Shown here piece by piece: positions 8,095 to 17,866 of a DNA stretch of 64,000 nt (within the stretch, counting starts at the first letter, position 1; each line of letters begins with the position of its first letter). The DNA is from Streptococcus hyointestinalis. Its GTDB lineage: Bacteria > Bacillota > Bacilli > Lactobacillales > Streptococcaceae. The translations under genes and the position numbers were made by a program. The stretch lies in contig NZ_UHFN01000007.1 in NCBI RefSeq assembly GCF_900459405.1, positions 868,001 to 932,000 of the forward strand, read 5' to 3'. The notes beneath the pieces were generated by a model. It searched no databases. It saw only the letters and a program-made list of their open reading frames with translations, and was not told the origin of the DNA.

Positions 8095-8985
8095 ATGCAT
8101 AAGCTAGGTATAATTGGTTTAGGAAATGTTGGAAGCACTTTAGCAAATAATCTGGTACAGTCTGGAGCAGTTGATGAGCTTGTTTTGATCGATAAAAGGG
8201 AAGATAAGCTCCTAGCAGACAAGCTGGATTTGGAGGATAGCTTTGCTGCAAGTGGGCATTTTGTCACTATCAGGACAAATGACTATACAGCCCTTTCTAA
8301 TGCGGAGATTTTAGTCATCTCAGTTGGTGACATCAAGGCTTACTTTGGTGACAATCCCGACCGCTGGGTGGAGCTAGAAATTAACCGCAAGAATATTAAA
8401 GACATCGCTGAAAATCTAAAAACAACTGCTTTTTCTGGCATTATCATCGTCATCTCAAATCCGTGTGACGCTATCACGACATTGCTCCAAAAAGAGCTGG
8501 ATTATCCAAAGGAAAAAATCTTTGGGACAGGGACTTTGCTGGATACCAGCCGTCTAAAGAGACAGCTCTGGCAGGAAACTGGTATCAATCCCAGCTCGCT
8601 ATCAGGTTATGTGCTTGGTGAGCATGGGGATTCGCAGTTTATCGCTTGGTCGACAGTTGATACGGTTTTGCTGTCTGGTATTGAGCCTGTCAGCTTTGAA
8701 GAGAGCGTACGCAAAGGCGGTCAGGCAGTCTTTAATGGCAAACGCTACACCAACTTTGCCATCGCTAAATGCTGTCAACAGTTGATTGAGACCATTTTCC
8801 AAGATAGCCGTAGTATCTATCCTGTCTCGACTTATCATGAGCAGTTTGGAGTCTATCTCAGTTATCCGGCTATCGTTGGTAGAGACGGCATTGTCTCTAC
8901 TTACCCATTGTCCTTGAGCGAGGAGGAAGAAAAAAAGCTGTCCTTATCAGCCCAAGCTATTCTATCTAAAGTTTTTCGAAAGTAA
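8095..8985 (+). CDS. L-lactate/L-2-hydroxyacid dehydrogenase family protein
   Basis: 296 residues with an N-terminal NAD-binding Rossmann motif (GIIGLGNVGSTLANN), Asp at the end of strand 2 (LVLIDKRED), the NPCD motif and the catalytic His in GEHGDSQ. The substrate loop (SVGDIKAYFGDNPDRW) is unlike that of main lactate dehydrogenase, and the protein is shorter than the usual 317-330 residues, fitting L-2-hydroxyisocaproate dehydrogenase-like members that reduce branched 2-keto acids. Start ATG 8095 behind AAAGGAGGAG, 14 bases after relS, so it may be co-transcribed. Its downstream terminator has been pushed away by an IS30 insertion. Confidence 0.85.
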   Translation: MHKLGIIGLGNVGSTLANNLVQSGAVDELVLIDKREDKLLADKLDLEDSFAASGHFVTIRTNDYTALSNAEILVISVGDIKAYFGDNPDRWVELEINRKNIKDIAENLKTTAFSGIIIVISNPCDAITTLLQKELDYPKEKIFGTGTLLDTSRLKRQLWQETGINPSSLSGYVLGEHGDSQFIAWSTVDTVLLSGIEPVSFEESVRKGGQAVFNGKRYTNFAIAKCCQQLIETIFQDSRSIYPVSTYHEQFGVYLSYPAIVGRDGIVSTYPLSLSEEEEKKLSLSAQAILSKVFRK

Positions 8986-8997
8986 AAAAAGCCCGTG

Positions 8998-10149
8998 TTG
9001 TAAAATGAAGTGCAACAAAAAAGACATGCTCGTCTGATATACTAGAATTCCCCAACTCAGTATAGAAAGCAGATGAACATGTCCACTAATCATTCTACCA
9101 AAAAATCGTTATACTCACACCTTTCAGCCTCTGAACGCGGAGAAATCAGCGCCTATCTCAGGATGGGTAAAAACCCCTCTGAGATTGCTCGTCTGCTTGG
9201 GCGTCATCGCTCAACCATCAGTCGTGAAATCAAACGAGGAAGTGTTTCTCAGGTTCAAGATAAGAACGGGAAACGAATCTACTCAACGGTTTACTTTCCA
9301 GATAGTGGTCAACGTGTTTATGAAACCAATCGTCGAAAAAGTGCTTATCATAAACTATCGTACTGCTCCCAGACCTTCTTCAAGGAACTTGAGAAAGCCC
9401 TGAAAACGAAACCTCGCTGTCACAGTGTCGATAGCTTTGTTCAAACTTACCGAGAAAAACATCCACTGGAAGTTATCCCTTCCACCAAGACAGTGTATCG
9501 TTACATCAAAGACGGACTGTTGAGGGTTAAACCGATTGATTTACCTAAGATGGTGAGCATCCGAAAACGGTCTAAAGTAACGCCTAAGGCCACGACGAAA
9601 ATCTTAGGAAAATCCATTGAAGAACGTCCAGAGTGTATCAATGACCGTTCTGAATTTGGGCATTGGGAGATTGATTTGGTTCTTGGCAAGAAGACCAAAG
9701 GGGAAGCTGTTGTCATGACTCTAGTAGAGCGTCAAACACGATTTGCCATCGCTGTAAAATTGGCTAATAAACAAGCAGAAACCATCAATAGGGCTGTTAA
9801 GAGCTTACTATCGCAGTACCCTATTCGCTCCATCACATCGGACAATGGCTCAGAGTTCAGTAGCTTGTCAGACTTAAAAGGTGTGGAAGTCTATTTTGCC
9901 CATCCTTATGCTTCTCATGAAAGAGGAACAAATGAAAATTTCAATGGTCTCTTGAGAGAGTTTCTCCCAAAAGGTGTCTCTCTTAACTCACTAACGACAG
10001 AAGAACTCAATCACTACGTCTCTGCTATCAATGACAGACCTAGACGACTTCACAAGTATAAAACCGCAAATATTTTGTTTGAGCTAGCCCAAACAGCTTA
10101 ACCTCTGGAACTCTAGTTATCAATGAACTTGTTGCACTTGACTTGACAA
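8998..10149 (+). mobile_element. IS30-family insertion sequence downstream of the 2-hydroxyacid dehydrogenase
   Basis: 1152 bp. The ends are inverted repeats, TTGTAAAATGAAGTGCAACA on the left and TTGTCAAGTCAAGTGCAACA read inward on the right. GTG occurs directly outside both ends (8995-8997 and 10150-10152), consistent with a 3-bp target duplication. It sits between the dehydrogenase stop codon and a terminator at 10161-10190. Confidence 0.85.
9073..10101 (+). CDS. IS30-family transposase
   Basis: 342 residues, apparently intact. The N-terminal helix-turn-helix is LSASERGEISAYLRMGKNPS followed by IARLLGRHRSTISREIKR. The DDE core is visible as FGHWEIDLVLG (first Asp), SITSDNGSEF (second Asp) and ASHERGTNENFNGLLREFLP (Glu). 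Start ATG 9073 or the second ATG at 9079. Confidence 0.92.
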   Translation: MNMSTNHSTKKSLYSHLSASERGEISAYLRMGKNPSEIARLLGRHRSTISREIKRGSVSQVQDKNGKRIYSTVYFPDSGQRVYETNRRKSAYHKLSYCSQTFFKELEKALKTKPRCHSVDSFVQTYREKHPLEVIPSTKTVYRYIKDGLLRVKPIDLPKMVSIRKRSKVTPKATTKILGKSIEERPECINDRSEFGHWEIDLVLGKKTKGEAVVMTLVERQTRFAIAVKLANKQAETINRAVKSLLSQYPIRSITSDNGSEFSSLSDLKGVEVYFAHPYASHERGTNENFNGLLREFLPKGVSLNSLTTEELNHYVSAINDRPRRLHKYKTANILFELAQTA

Positions 10150-10160
10150 GTGGGGAAAGT

Positions 10161-10190
10161 AAAAAAAGTAGTCTGAGACTGCTTTTTTTC
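10161..10190 (+). terminator. Intrinsic terminator, originally of the dehydrogenase gene
   Basis: A 13-bp stem with one wobble (10161-10173 with 10177-10189), TGA loop and seven T. It lies just outside the IS30 right end. Confidence 0.8.
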
Positions 10191-10198
10191 TCATTTTA

Positions 10199-10365
10199 TG
10201 ATATAATTAGCTTTCGGACTTATGCTGATGAAACCATTAAAAAAACGGCTTGTGTCACTAGCATTTAGGTGAATAAGGAACAAGAGCGCTATCAGGTCAA
10301 CAGTCGCTTTTTTAGTGGTTTTATATTACAATAGAATTGACGAAACGTAAAAAAAGAGTAGTAAT
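10199..10365 (+). promoter_or_regulatory. Promoter and leader of the mevalonate operon
   Basis: TGATATAAT (10199-10207) is an extended -10 box about 160 bases before mvaK1. The leader holds a 16-codon frame (10222-10272), a 7-bp stem followed by six T (10282-10288 with 10305-10311) that could attenuate, and a second TACAAT (10327-10332) closer to the gene. Which promoter serves the operon is not clear. Confidence 0.45.
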
Positions 10366-11244
10366 ATGACAAAAAAAATCGGACTCGGAAAAGCGCATAG
10401 TAAGATTATTTTAATGGGGGAGCACTCGGTGGTGTATGGTTATCCAGCCATTGCTTTACCTCTAAAAAACATTGAAGTGGTTTGTCAGGTGACAAAGGGA
10501 AGTCATCCCTTAGAGCTTGATGTGACAGATCCGCTTGCCATGGCTATTTTTGCAGCGCTTGAGCATTTGGATAAGCAAGAGGAGTGCTTGGATGTTCACA
10601 TCCAATCTCAAGTGCCTAAAAAGCGTGGCATGGGCTCCTCAGCAGCGGTGGCTATCGCTGCTATTCGTGGGGTTTTTGACTATTTTGAGGAGGACTTGTC
10701 GCTTGAGACGCTAGAGTATCTGGTCAATCAAGCAGAGATGATTGCGCACACCAACCCTAGCGGTCTTGACGCCAAGACCTGTCTCAGCGAGGTGGCGATT
10801 AAGTTTATCCGAAATATCGGCTTTTCAGAAATCGCTCTCAATCTGGACGCACACCTCTTGATAGCTGACACAGGTATCTATGGGCACACTAGTGAAGCTG
10901 TTGAAAAGGTCAAAAGTCTAGGTGCACCAGCACTGCCTTTGCTAAAAGAGCTAGGCAATTTAGCAGAAACCGCAGAAAAAAGTATCGCAGCAGGTCAGCT
11001 AGAAGCGCTTGGTAGCAGTATGTTTGCAGCGCACCAAGCCCTAAGACAACTGGGTGTCAGTAGCAAAGAGTGCGACCACCTTGTCGCTATTGCCCAAAAA
11101 GAGGGTGCTATAGGCGCTAAAATGACAGGCGGCGGTCTAGGTGGATGTATTATCGCACTTGTCAAAAGCCAAGAAGAAGCCGAAAACCTCAGTAGTCAAC
11201 TAAAGAAAGAAGGAGCAATCAATACATGGACGGAAAAACTGTAA
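10366..11244 (+). CDS. mvaK1: Mevalonate kinase
   Basis: 292 residues of the GHMP kinase superfamily. Motif 1 is GKAHSKIILMGEHSVVYGYPA, motif 2 PKKRGMGSSAAVA (phosphate-binding loop) and motif 3 KMTGGGLGGC. It phosphorylates mevalonate with ATP to give 5-phosphomevalonate, the first of the three kinase or decarboxylase steps encoded here. It overlaps mvaD by 19 bases and heads a tightly packed operon leading to isopentenyl diphosphate for undecaprenyl phosphate and quinone synthesis. Confidence 0.94.
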   Translation: MTKKIGLGKAHSKIILMGEHSVVYGYPAIALPLKNIEVVCQVTKGSHPLELDVTDPLAMAIFAALEHLDKQEECLDVHIQSQVPKKRGMGSSAAVAIAAIRGVFDYFEEDLSLETLEYLVNQAEMIAHTNPSGLDAKTCLSEVAIKFIRNIGFSEIALNLDAHLLIADTGIYGHTSEAVEKVKSLGAPALPLLKELGNLAETAEKSIAAGQLEALGSSMFAAHQALRQLGVSSKECDHLVAIAQKEGAIGAKMTGGGLGGCIIALVKSQEEAENLSSQLKKEGAINTWTEKL

Positions 11245-12160
11245 GTGCCAAGTCTTACGCCAATATTGCCATTATCAAATATTGGGGCAAAGAGGATAGC
11301 CAAAAGATGATTCCCTCAACCAGCAGTATCTCTTTGACGCTAGAAAATATGTTTACCCAAACGACACTCACATGTTTACCAGACGACGCTAAAAGCGACT
11401 TGTTTTATATTGATGGCGTGCTCCAAGATGAGGCAGAGCATGCTAAGATGACGGCGGTTTTAGACCGCTTTAGGTATGGGAAAAGGCAGTTTGTCCGCAT
11501 TGATACGACAAATAACATGCCAACAGCAGCAGGGCTTTCGTCGAGTTCTAGCGGCTTGTCTGCTCTCATTTTAGCGGCTAATAAACTCTTTGAGACTAAC
11601 CTCAGCCAAGAAGCGCTCGCTCAAGAAGCTAAGTTTGCCTCTGGCTCCTCGTCACGTTCCTTCTTTGGTCCTATCGCTGCTTGGGACAAGAAGAGCGGAG
11701 CGGTCTATCCCGTTGAGACTCAGTTAAAACTAGCTATGATTGTGCTAGTGCTTAATGACCAGAAAAAGCCTATCTCAAGCCGTGAGGGCATGAAGCGTTG
11801 TCATGATACCTCCACGAGTTTTCAACAGTGGATTGAGCAGTCTGACAAAGATTATCCACAAATGCTAGATTACTTAGCAGCAGGAGACTTTGAAAAGGTA
11901 GGAGAGCTGACAGAGCAAAATGCCCTTGCCATGCATGAGACGACACGAACATCAAGTCCTGCCTTTTCTTACCTAACCGACCAGTCCTACCAGGCAATGG
12001 AGTATGTGCGTGCGCTTCGTAAGCAAGGTGAGCGCTGCTATTTCACCATGGACGCAGGACCAAACATCAAGGTGCTCTGCTTAGAAGAGGACTTAGAGCG
12101 TCTCTCTAAGCGCTTCGAGGAGGACTACACGATTATCGCATCTAGGACAAAGGAGATCAG

Positions 12161-12164
<4 letters not shown>
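11226..12164 (+). CDS. mvaD: Diphosphomevalonate decarboxylase
   Basis: 312 residues, GHMP superfamily. KSYANIAIIKYWGK (residues 9-22), NMPTAAGLSSSSSG (phosphate loop) and MDAGPN near the C-terminus are the decarboxylase hallmarks. It converts 5-diphosphomevalonate and ATP to isopentenyl diphosphate, CO2, ADP and phosphate. Start ATG 11226 lies inside the mvaK1 reading frame, and the stop overlaps the mvaK2 start by 4 bases (ATGA), indicating translational coupling. Confidence 0.94.
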
Positions 12165-14204
<2,040 letters not shown>

Positions 14205-14310
14205 TTTACTTTAAATTTATTTTTGTTTCGATTTTCTTATTTGAGAGTACGACGAAAACACCTTGAAATAACTGAAATTTTTTCAAGGATAAGTATTGTG
14301 TTTTAAGTAT

Positions 14311-15455
14311 TTATCTCACCTTGCTTTCATCAAAGGGAGTATTGTTCTTGAGAAGATGGAACAATACTCGTACCAGCTTTTTAGCGACATGGGCAACAGC
14401 GACGTTATAATGTTTTCCTTGGTCTAACTTGATTCTTAGGTAAGCTTTAAAAGCAGGGAAAAGCGAGCCACTGATTTGGCAGCTTGTATTAAAGCCCATC
14501 GAAGATGTGGAGACCCACGCTTGACCATTTTACCTTGAGTATCTAGTTGTCCAGATTGGTAGATAGATGGTTCTAACCCTGCAAAAGCTTGAAGTTGGGC
14601 TGGTTTGTCAAAGGTATGGATATTCCTAATTTCCGCTAAAATGATAGATCCAAGACGATTTCCAATTCCAGCCACAGTTGTGATGACCAAGGTGAACTCA
14701 GCCATCAGCTCATCGACTTTGTTTTCAGCTTTAGAGATGAGTCTTTTGTAATGCTTGATATTTTCAATGATTTCGATGAGTTCGAACTCCCGAGCTTCTG
14801 AAGTTGTTCCGATAGAGTTTGGAGCGACCTTGAGAATATCTTGTATTTTTGGCATTGTTAATCGTTTGATTTCTAGAAGCTTCTCAAATCCAGCCTCACT
14901 CATTTTCTGAGGGCTGGGATAGTGTGATAGGAGTTCATAGGCGTAGTCAGAATGCTTTCCAATGATTTTATCTATCTCAGGGAAGATGATGTCCAAACAC
15001 CGAGTGTATTGTACTTTCCAATCAGACTGCTTCTTCTTGAGACGGTGAATGTGTCTCGTTAGAATTTTCAGTTCTTCTTTTCTATTATCATGACGAAACT
15101 GTTCCCGATTAGGGTCGGATAGTAGCTTAAGGGCAATGGTACGGGCGTCCTTCTTGTCTGTCTTGGTTTTACGAAGTGATAATGACTTGGCGAATTCCTT
15201 GATGAGTAGAGGGTTGTAGGTATAGACAGTTGCTCCATGTTCATGAAGAAAATCTAAAAGATTAAAGGCATAATGTCCTGTATCTTCAAGTGCGATGAGA
15301 TAGTCTTGTTTTAACTGACTGAGGGTATTTATGAACAAGTTAAAACCAGCTCTAGTATTTGAGAAAGTAAGTGGTTTAAGAATAAGTTTTCCTTTGTCGT
15401 TTAAGACAGCTACATCGTGTTTGTTTTTAGCGACATCAATGCCAACGAAAATCAT
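14311..15455 (-). pseudogene. IS110-family recombinase, frameshifted
   Basis: Start ATG at 15455 behind GGAGGT. The N-terminal DEDD domain begins MIFVGIDVAKNKHDVAV, and the C-terminal Tnp_20 domain contains AGIGNRLGSIILAEI, LQAFAGLEPSIYQSG and KRGSPHLRWALIQAA. After SVARFS the frame is lost through one missing C in a C run near 14457; the remaining FPAFKAYLRIKLDQGKHYNV continues in another frame to 14311. Intact length would be about 381 residues, against 385 in copy 2. The family uses RuvC-like plus serine chemistry with an RNA guide. Confidence 0.88.
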
Positions 15456-15514
15456 ATGTGTACCTCCATATAGGTTATTCAAGCGCACTTGGTTATCCAC
15501 GAACTTTTTGTCTT

Positions 15515-15640
15515 GTTACCTTACACGAGATAAAACGTCGCTGCGTTATCAAACTCATTACCAATTGAAACAAAAAGCTATGGTTAGAGCCTTTCCGAAA
15601 TCGTCAAAGCGATTGGAGGGTAGAAACTAATCCACAGTGG
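15515..15640 (-). ncRNA. Candidate IS110 bridge RNA, copy 1 (core)
   Basis: Non-coding block upstream of the recombinase start, conserved with the same place in copy 2. Stem CTGTGGATTAG/CTAACCATAG (15627-15637 with 15578-15587 on the complement) encloses an internal loop whose two strands differ between copies, capped by an invariant AATCG/CGATT hairpin. In transcript sense the first loop strand reads CTACCCTCC, identical to nine bases of the reconstructed target; the second pairs with its other half (GAAAGG on the plus strand). A second, downstream loop contains AGTTTG (15549-15555), identical to this copy's right end (14182-14187), and TGTAAG (15520-15525), able to pair with its left end. 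Transcript ends were not determined; it may begin nearer 15690. Confidence 0.75.
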
Positions 15641-15712
15641 CTTTTTCCAAGTATAACACTTGGGCTTTGGCAGTAGCTAACTGCACTAAATATAATATAA
15701 GGAGGGTAGCTT

Positions 15713-15931
15713 ATGATTACACTACGCTATCGTGATTCTTACCAAATGGAGCGAGAACAGGTTTATGACAATCCTGATGAGTTTTTACTCGCACTATCAG
15801 GCTGTGTCACTCTGCCTGACACCACTCCTGTCTTAAGCGTCACTTATAAAGGCAAAGACCTTGGTTACAAAGGTAACTTTGGGGATTTGTACAAAACCTT
15901 TAGCCAGTTTGATTGGTCAGCGGTTAACTAA
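15713..15931 (+). CDS. DUF4649 family small protein
   Basis: 72 residues, acidic and soluble, with no membrane segment or known catalytic motif (ITLRYRDSYQMEREQVYDNP; ending FSQFDWSAVN). This resembles the small streptococcal DUF4649 proteins of unknown function. AGGAGGG precedes the ATG. Before the IS110 insertion the gene overlapped the end of fni by 4 bases, so it was the fifth gene of the mevalonate operon. A TATAAT at 15691-15696 belongs to the IS end and is too close to the start to leave the ribosome binding site in a transcript. Confidence 0.8.
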   Translation: MITLRYRDSYQMEREQVYDNPDEFLLALSGCVTLPDTTPVLSVTYKGKDLGYKGNFGDLYKTFSQFDWSAVN

Positions 15932-15937
15932 TGAAAT

Positions 15938-15964
15938 AGCAGGCTTTTGCCTGCTGTTTTTTCT
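15938..15964 (+). terminator. Intrinsic terminator after the DUF4649 gene
   Basis: AGCAGGC and GCCTGCT pair around TTTT and are followed by GTTTTTT. This was probably the terminator of the original mevalonate operon. Confidence 0.85.
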
Positions 15965-16006
15965 ATGGTAAAAACATTTTCCTCTCATTACTAGACATTT
16001 TAAAAA

Positions 16007-16208
16007 GGTAAATTCTCAAAGTAAGTTCTAGTTCCCGTCCTTCCAGAAGTTACTCTGAGAAAACTGCATAAAATCAACAGAATTTAGTCTCAGACTAAGT
16101 TCTTTTTTGACTAAAAATGCTGATAATAGTGAGTTTTAGGGGTGAAAATGATGGAAAAAAGAGTACACTAAAGTTACTGGCTCTGAGACGTCTCAAAGTA
16201 AGTTCTAG
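16007..16208. repeat. Duplicated left end of IS30-type element A with 160 bp of unexplained DNA
   Basis: TCTCAAAGTAAGTTCTAG occurs at 16014-16031 and again at 16191-16208. The intervening sequence has no open frame worth reporting. GAGACGTCTC, a 10-bp palindrome, marks the inner junction. Confidence 0.7.
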
Positions 16209-16277
16209 CGATCTGGAATTTTGGATGGGACAAGTTCCTTTTTATTTTTGATTCATTTTTATGATAAAAACTAGCGA

Positions 16278-17441
16278 TTATTTATCTAATAATCGAGGTG
16301 ATTGGATGACGTTTTCAGGGTCAATTTTAGAGATACCGAGAAGTGTTGCCAATTCCTCACCGTAGGTAAAGGTAAAGAGTTCATAGGCTGATTTTCCGTT
16401 GAAAGAAGCTCGTTTGACGCTGTTGACATGTGAACAAACTAGGTTGATGTCCTCCTGTGTCAAGTTATCGAAGCTAGTTCCTTTAGGGAGAATATCTCTG
16501 ATAAGCGTGTGATTTTTCTCAATTCTCCCCTTCTGGTCAGAACGATTTGGGTCACAGAAGAAGAGTTTAGATTCTCCACGAACATCCATTTCGATATCGT
16601 CTACTCTAGCGAATTCACCGCCATTATCGGTCAGAATGACAGGGAATAGTTCGCAGAAGCTCATCTCTTTCTGGTGTAGGTCATTCTTGATAGCGTAGAG
16701 GTGTTTAGCGACCTCATTAGCTGTTTTATTATCCAGTAACCGAGCGAAAATAAAGTTACAGTAGGAGAGGTTAAAAGTGAGAAGTACCTTTCCTCCAATC
16801 CTTCCAGTAACGGTGTCCATTTCCAGCCAGTAGCTGATATCATTCTTAGTAAGAAAGCCTTGGAAGTCCTCGTAAGACCGTCCTTCTCTAGCAGTTTTAG
16901 GAATGGGTTGGAGATTTCTGGTTCTCCGCTTTCTGAATTTCACGACACGGGGGAAATCAATAGGCTTTGTGGACAGATAGCCCTTTTCAAGGTATCTGTA
17001 GATAGAAGCTCTGGATGCCGAAAGTTCATTTGAGGCGATGATGTGGTTGAGGTGTTGTCCTTTTTTGATGGCAGAAGAGACAATCTCGTCCATGCGATAG
17101 AATTCTTCCTTGTTTAGGGCAACACCTGTTCTCGAATCTGAGAGCTTAGCTTCATAATCCAGCTGAGCTCTTTTTGCGTAGTAGAACTGTTTCTGGTATC
17201 CACAATTGCATCTCTTTTTCGGACAGGCATTACAAACGTAAGGAGCCTTTTTGAGTAGAGGGCAGGCCTCACAATTGGATGTCACAGAATTTTCTTTAAC
17301 CACTCGATTTCTGCGAACTTCTTTTGAGATTGTGGACGGGTCTTTTCCTAGCTTAGTAGCGATAGCTGAGAAGGTTTTTAGCTGTTCGATTCCTATTTGA
17401 ATATCGTTGCGATCAGAGAGAGTTAAGTGTTTGTTTTTCAT
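16278..17441 (-). CDS. IS30-family transposase (element A), intact
   Basis: 387 residues. N-terminal helix-turn-helix (LSDRNDIQIGIEQ then IATKLGKDPSTISKEVRRNR), followed by a cysteine cluster (CEACPLLKKAPYVCNACPKK then CNCG) that may bind zinc. The catalytic core shows SYWLEMDTVTGRIGG, PVILTDNGGEF and SDQKGRIEKNHTLIRDILPK with the final Glu. This copy is the intact reference for the frameshifted copy in element B. Confidence 0.92.
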   Translation of the reverse strand: MKNKHLTLSDRNDIQIGIEQLKTFSAIATKLGKDPSTISKEVRRNRVVKENSVTSNCEACPLLKKAPYVCNACPKKRCNCGYQKQFYYAKRAQLDYEAKLSDSRTGVALNKEEFYRMDEIVSSAIKKGQHLNHIIASNELSASRASIYRYLEKGYLSTKPIDFPRVVKFRKRRTRNLQPIPKTAREGRSYEDFQGFLTKNDISYWLEMDTVTGRIGGKVLLTFNLSYCNFIFARLLDNKTANEVAKHLYAIKNDLHQKEMSFCELFPVILTDNGGEFARVDDIEMDVRGESKLFFCDPNRSDQKGRIEKNHTLIRDILPKGTSFDNLTQEDINLVCSHVNSVKRASFNGKSAYELFTFTYGEELATLLGISKIDPENVIQSPRLLDK

Positions 17442-17568
17442 TGTCAGTTACCAACTTGTCCCATAGTAAGTTCTACCTTATTTTTTTGTCTCAGTCTAAT
17501 TTCCAGTTTTTAAGACAGACTAGAACTTACTTTGAGAATTTTGGGACATTTTAAAAAAAACAAGTATA

Positions 17569-17597
17569 TTGACAATTGTATCAAAATGAGAGATAAT
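17569..17597 (+). promoter_or_regulatory. Promoter of an unannotated small RNA
   Basis: TTGACA (17569-17574), a 17-base spacer and GATAAT (17592-17597), a near-consensus promoter with no coding sequence behind it. Confidence 0.75.
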
Positions 17598-17603
17598 AGA
17601 TAA

Positions 17604-17830
17604 TGAAAAAGGGAAAGGTTGTACGAGTGCAATCAAACACCTCTTTAGCTAGGCTTGTTTTTGGGAGAACGGTCTAGCTAAGGTATAGTTTTCTATACCA
17701 AGTGTTGACTAGTGATGGGACTTGTCTCTTCACAACTGAATAGACTTCCTCGTTTTTAAAGTCTATTATCATGTTACGGGAGTATAACCTCTCTAAAGTC
17801 GTTAAAGTTCCCTCCTTAACGGCTTTTTTT
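17604..17830 (+). ncRNA. Candidate structured small RNA, family not recognised
   Basis: About 227 nt running from a consensus promoter to an intrinsic terminator. Successive hairpins: GGTTG/CAATC (17617-17634), CTTTAGCTAG/CTAGCTAAGG (17643-17652 with 17674-17683), GGTATAG/CTATACC around TTTT (17682-17699), CAAGT/ACTTG (17699-17703 with 17720-17724), AATAGACTT/AAGTCTATT (17739-17747 with 17759-17767), then an 11-bp terminator stem (17795-17805 with 17816-17826) and seven T. Some stems are mutually exclusive. The terminator loop AGTTCCCTCC contains an anti-Shine-Dalgarno motif. It does not match what I know of tmRNA, RNase P RNA, SRP RNA or T-box leaders. There is no gene downstream on this strand, which argues against a riboswitch. 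Confidence 0.6.
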
Positions 17831-17842
17831 GTGTCAAAAAAT

Positions 17843-17866
17843 AAAGCTTGGAAATATTCCAAGCTT
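17843..17866 (-). terminator. Intrinsic terminator of the hemolysin III gene
   Basis: AAGCTTGGAA and TTCCAAGCTT form a 10-bp stem around three bases; on the minus strand it is followed by TATTTTTT and overlaps the stop codon. Confidence 0.8.

Larger units (their letters stand above)
16007..17544 (-). mobile_element. IS30-type element A, with a doubled left end
   Basis: 1538 bp between two perfect copies of GACATTTTAAAAA (15994-16006 and 17545-17557), a 13-bp target duplication. Ends carry the inverted repeat AATTCTCAAAGTAAGTTCTAG (16011-16031; complement near 17520-17540). A second copy of the left repeat lies inside at 16191-16208, and from there the element is collinear with element B (19072-20432). 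The 16007-16190 stretch is extra DNA absent from element B. It has no gene. Confidence 0.8.

Noticed and set aside
14268..14287. CCTTGAAA/TTTCAAGG hairpin as the fni terminator
   Set aside because: It lies inside the IS110 element and has no T run on the fni strand.
15667..15696. TTGGCA-18-TATAAT before the DUF4649 gene
   Set aside because: It belongs to the IS110 end, and a transcript from it would start inside the ribosome binding site.
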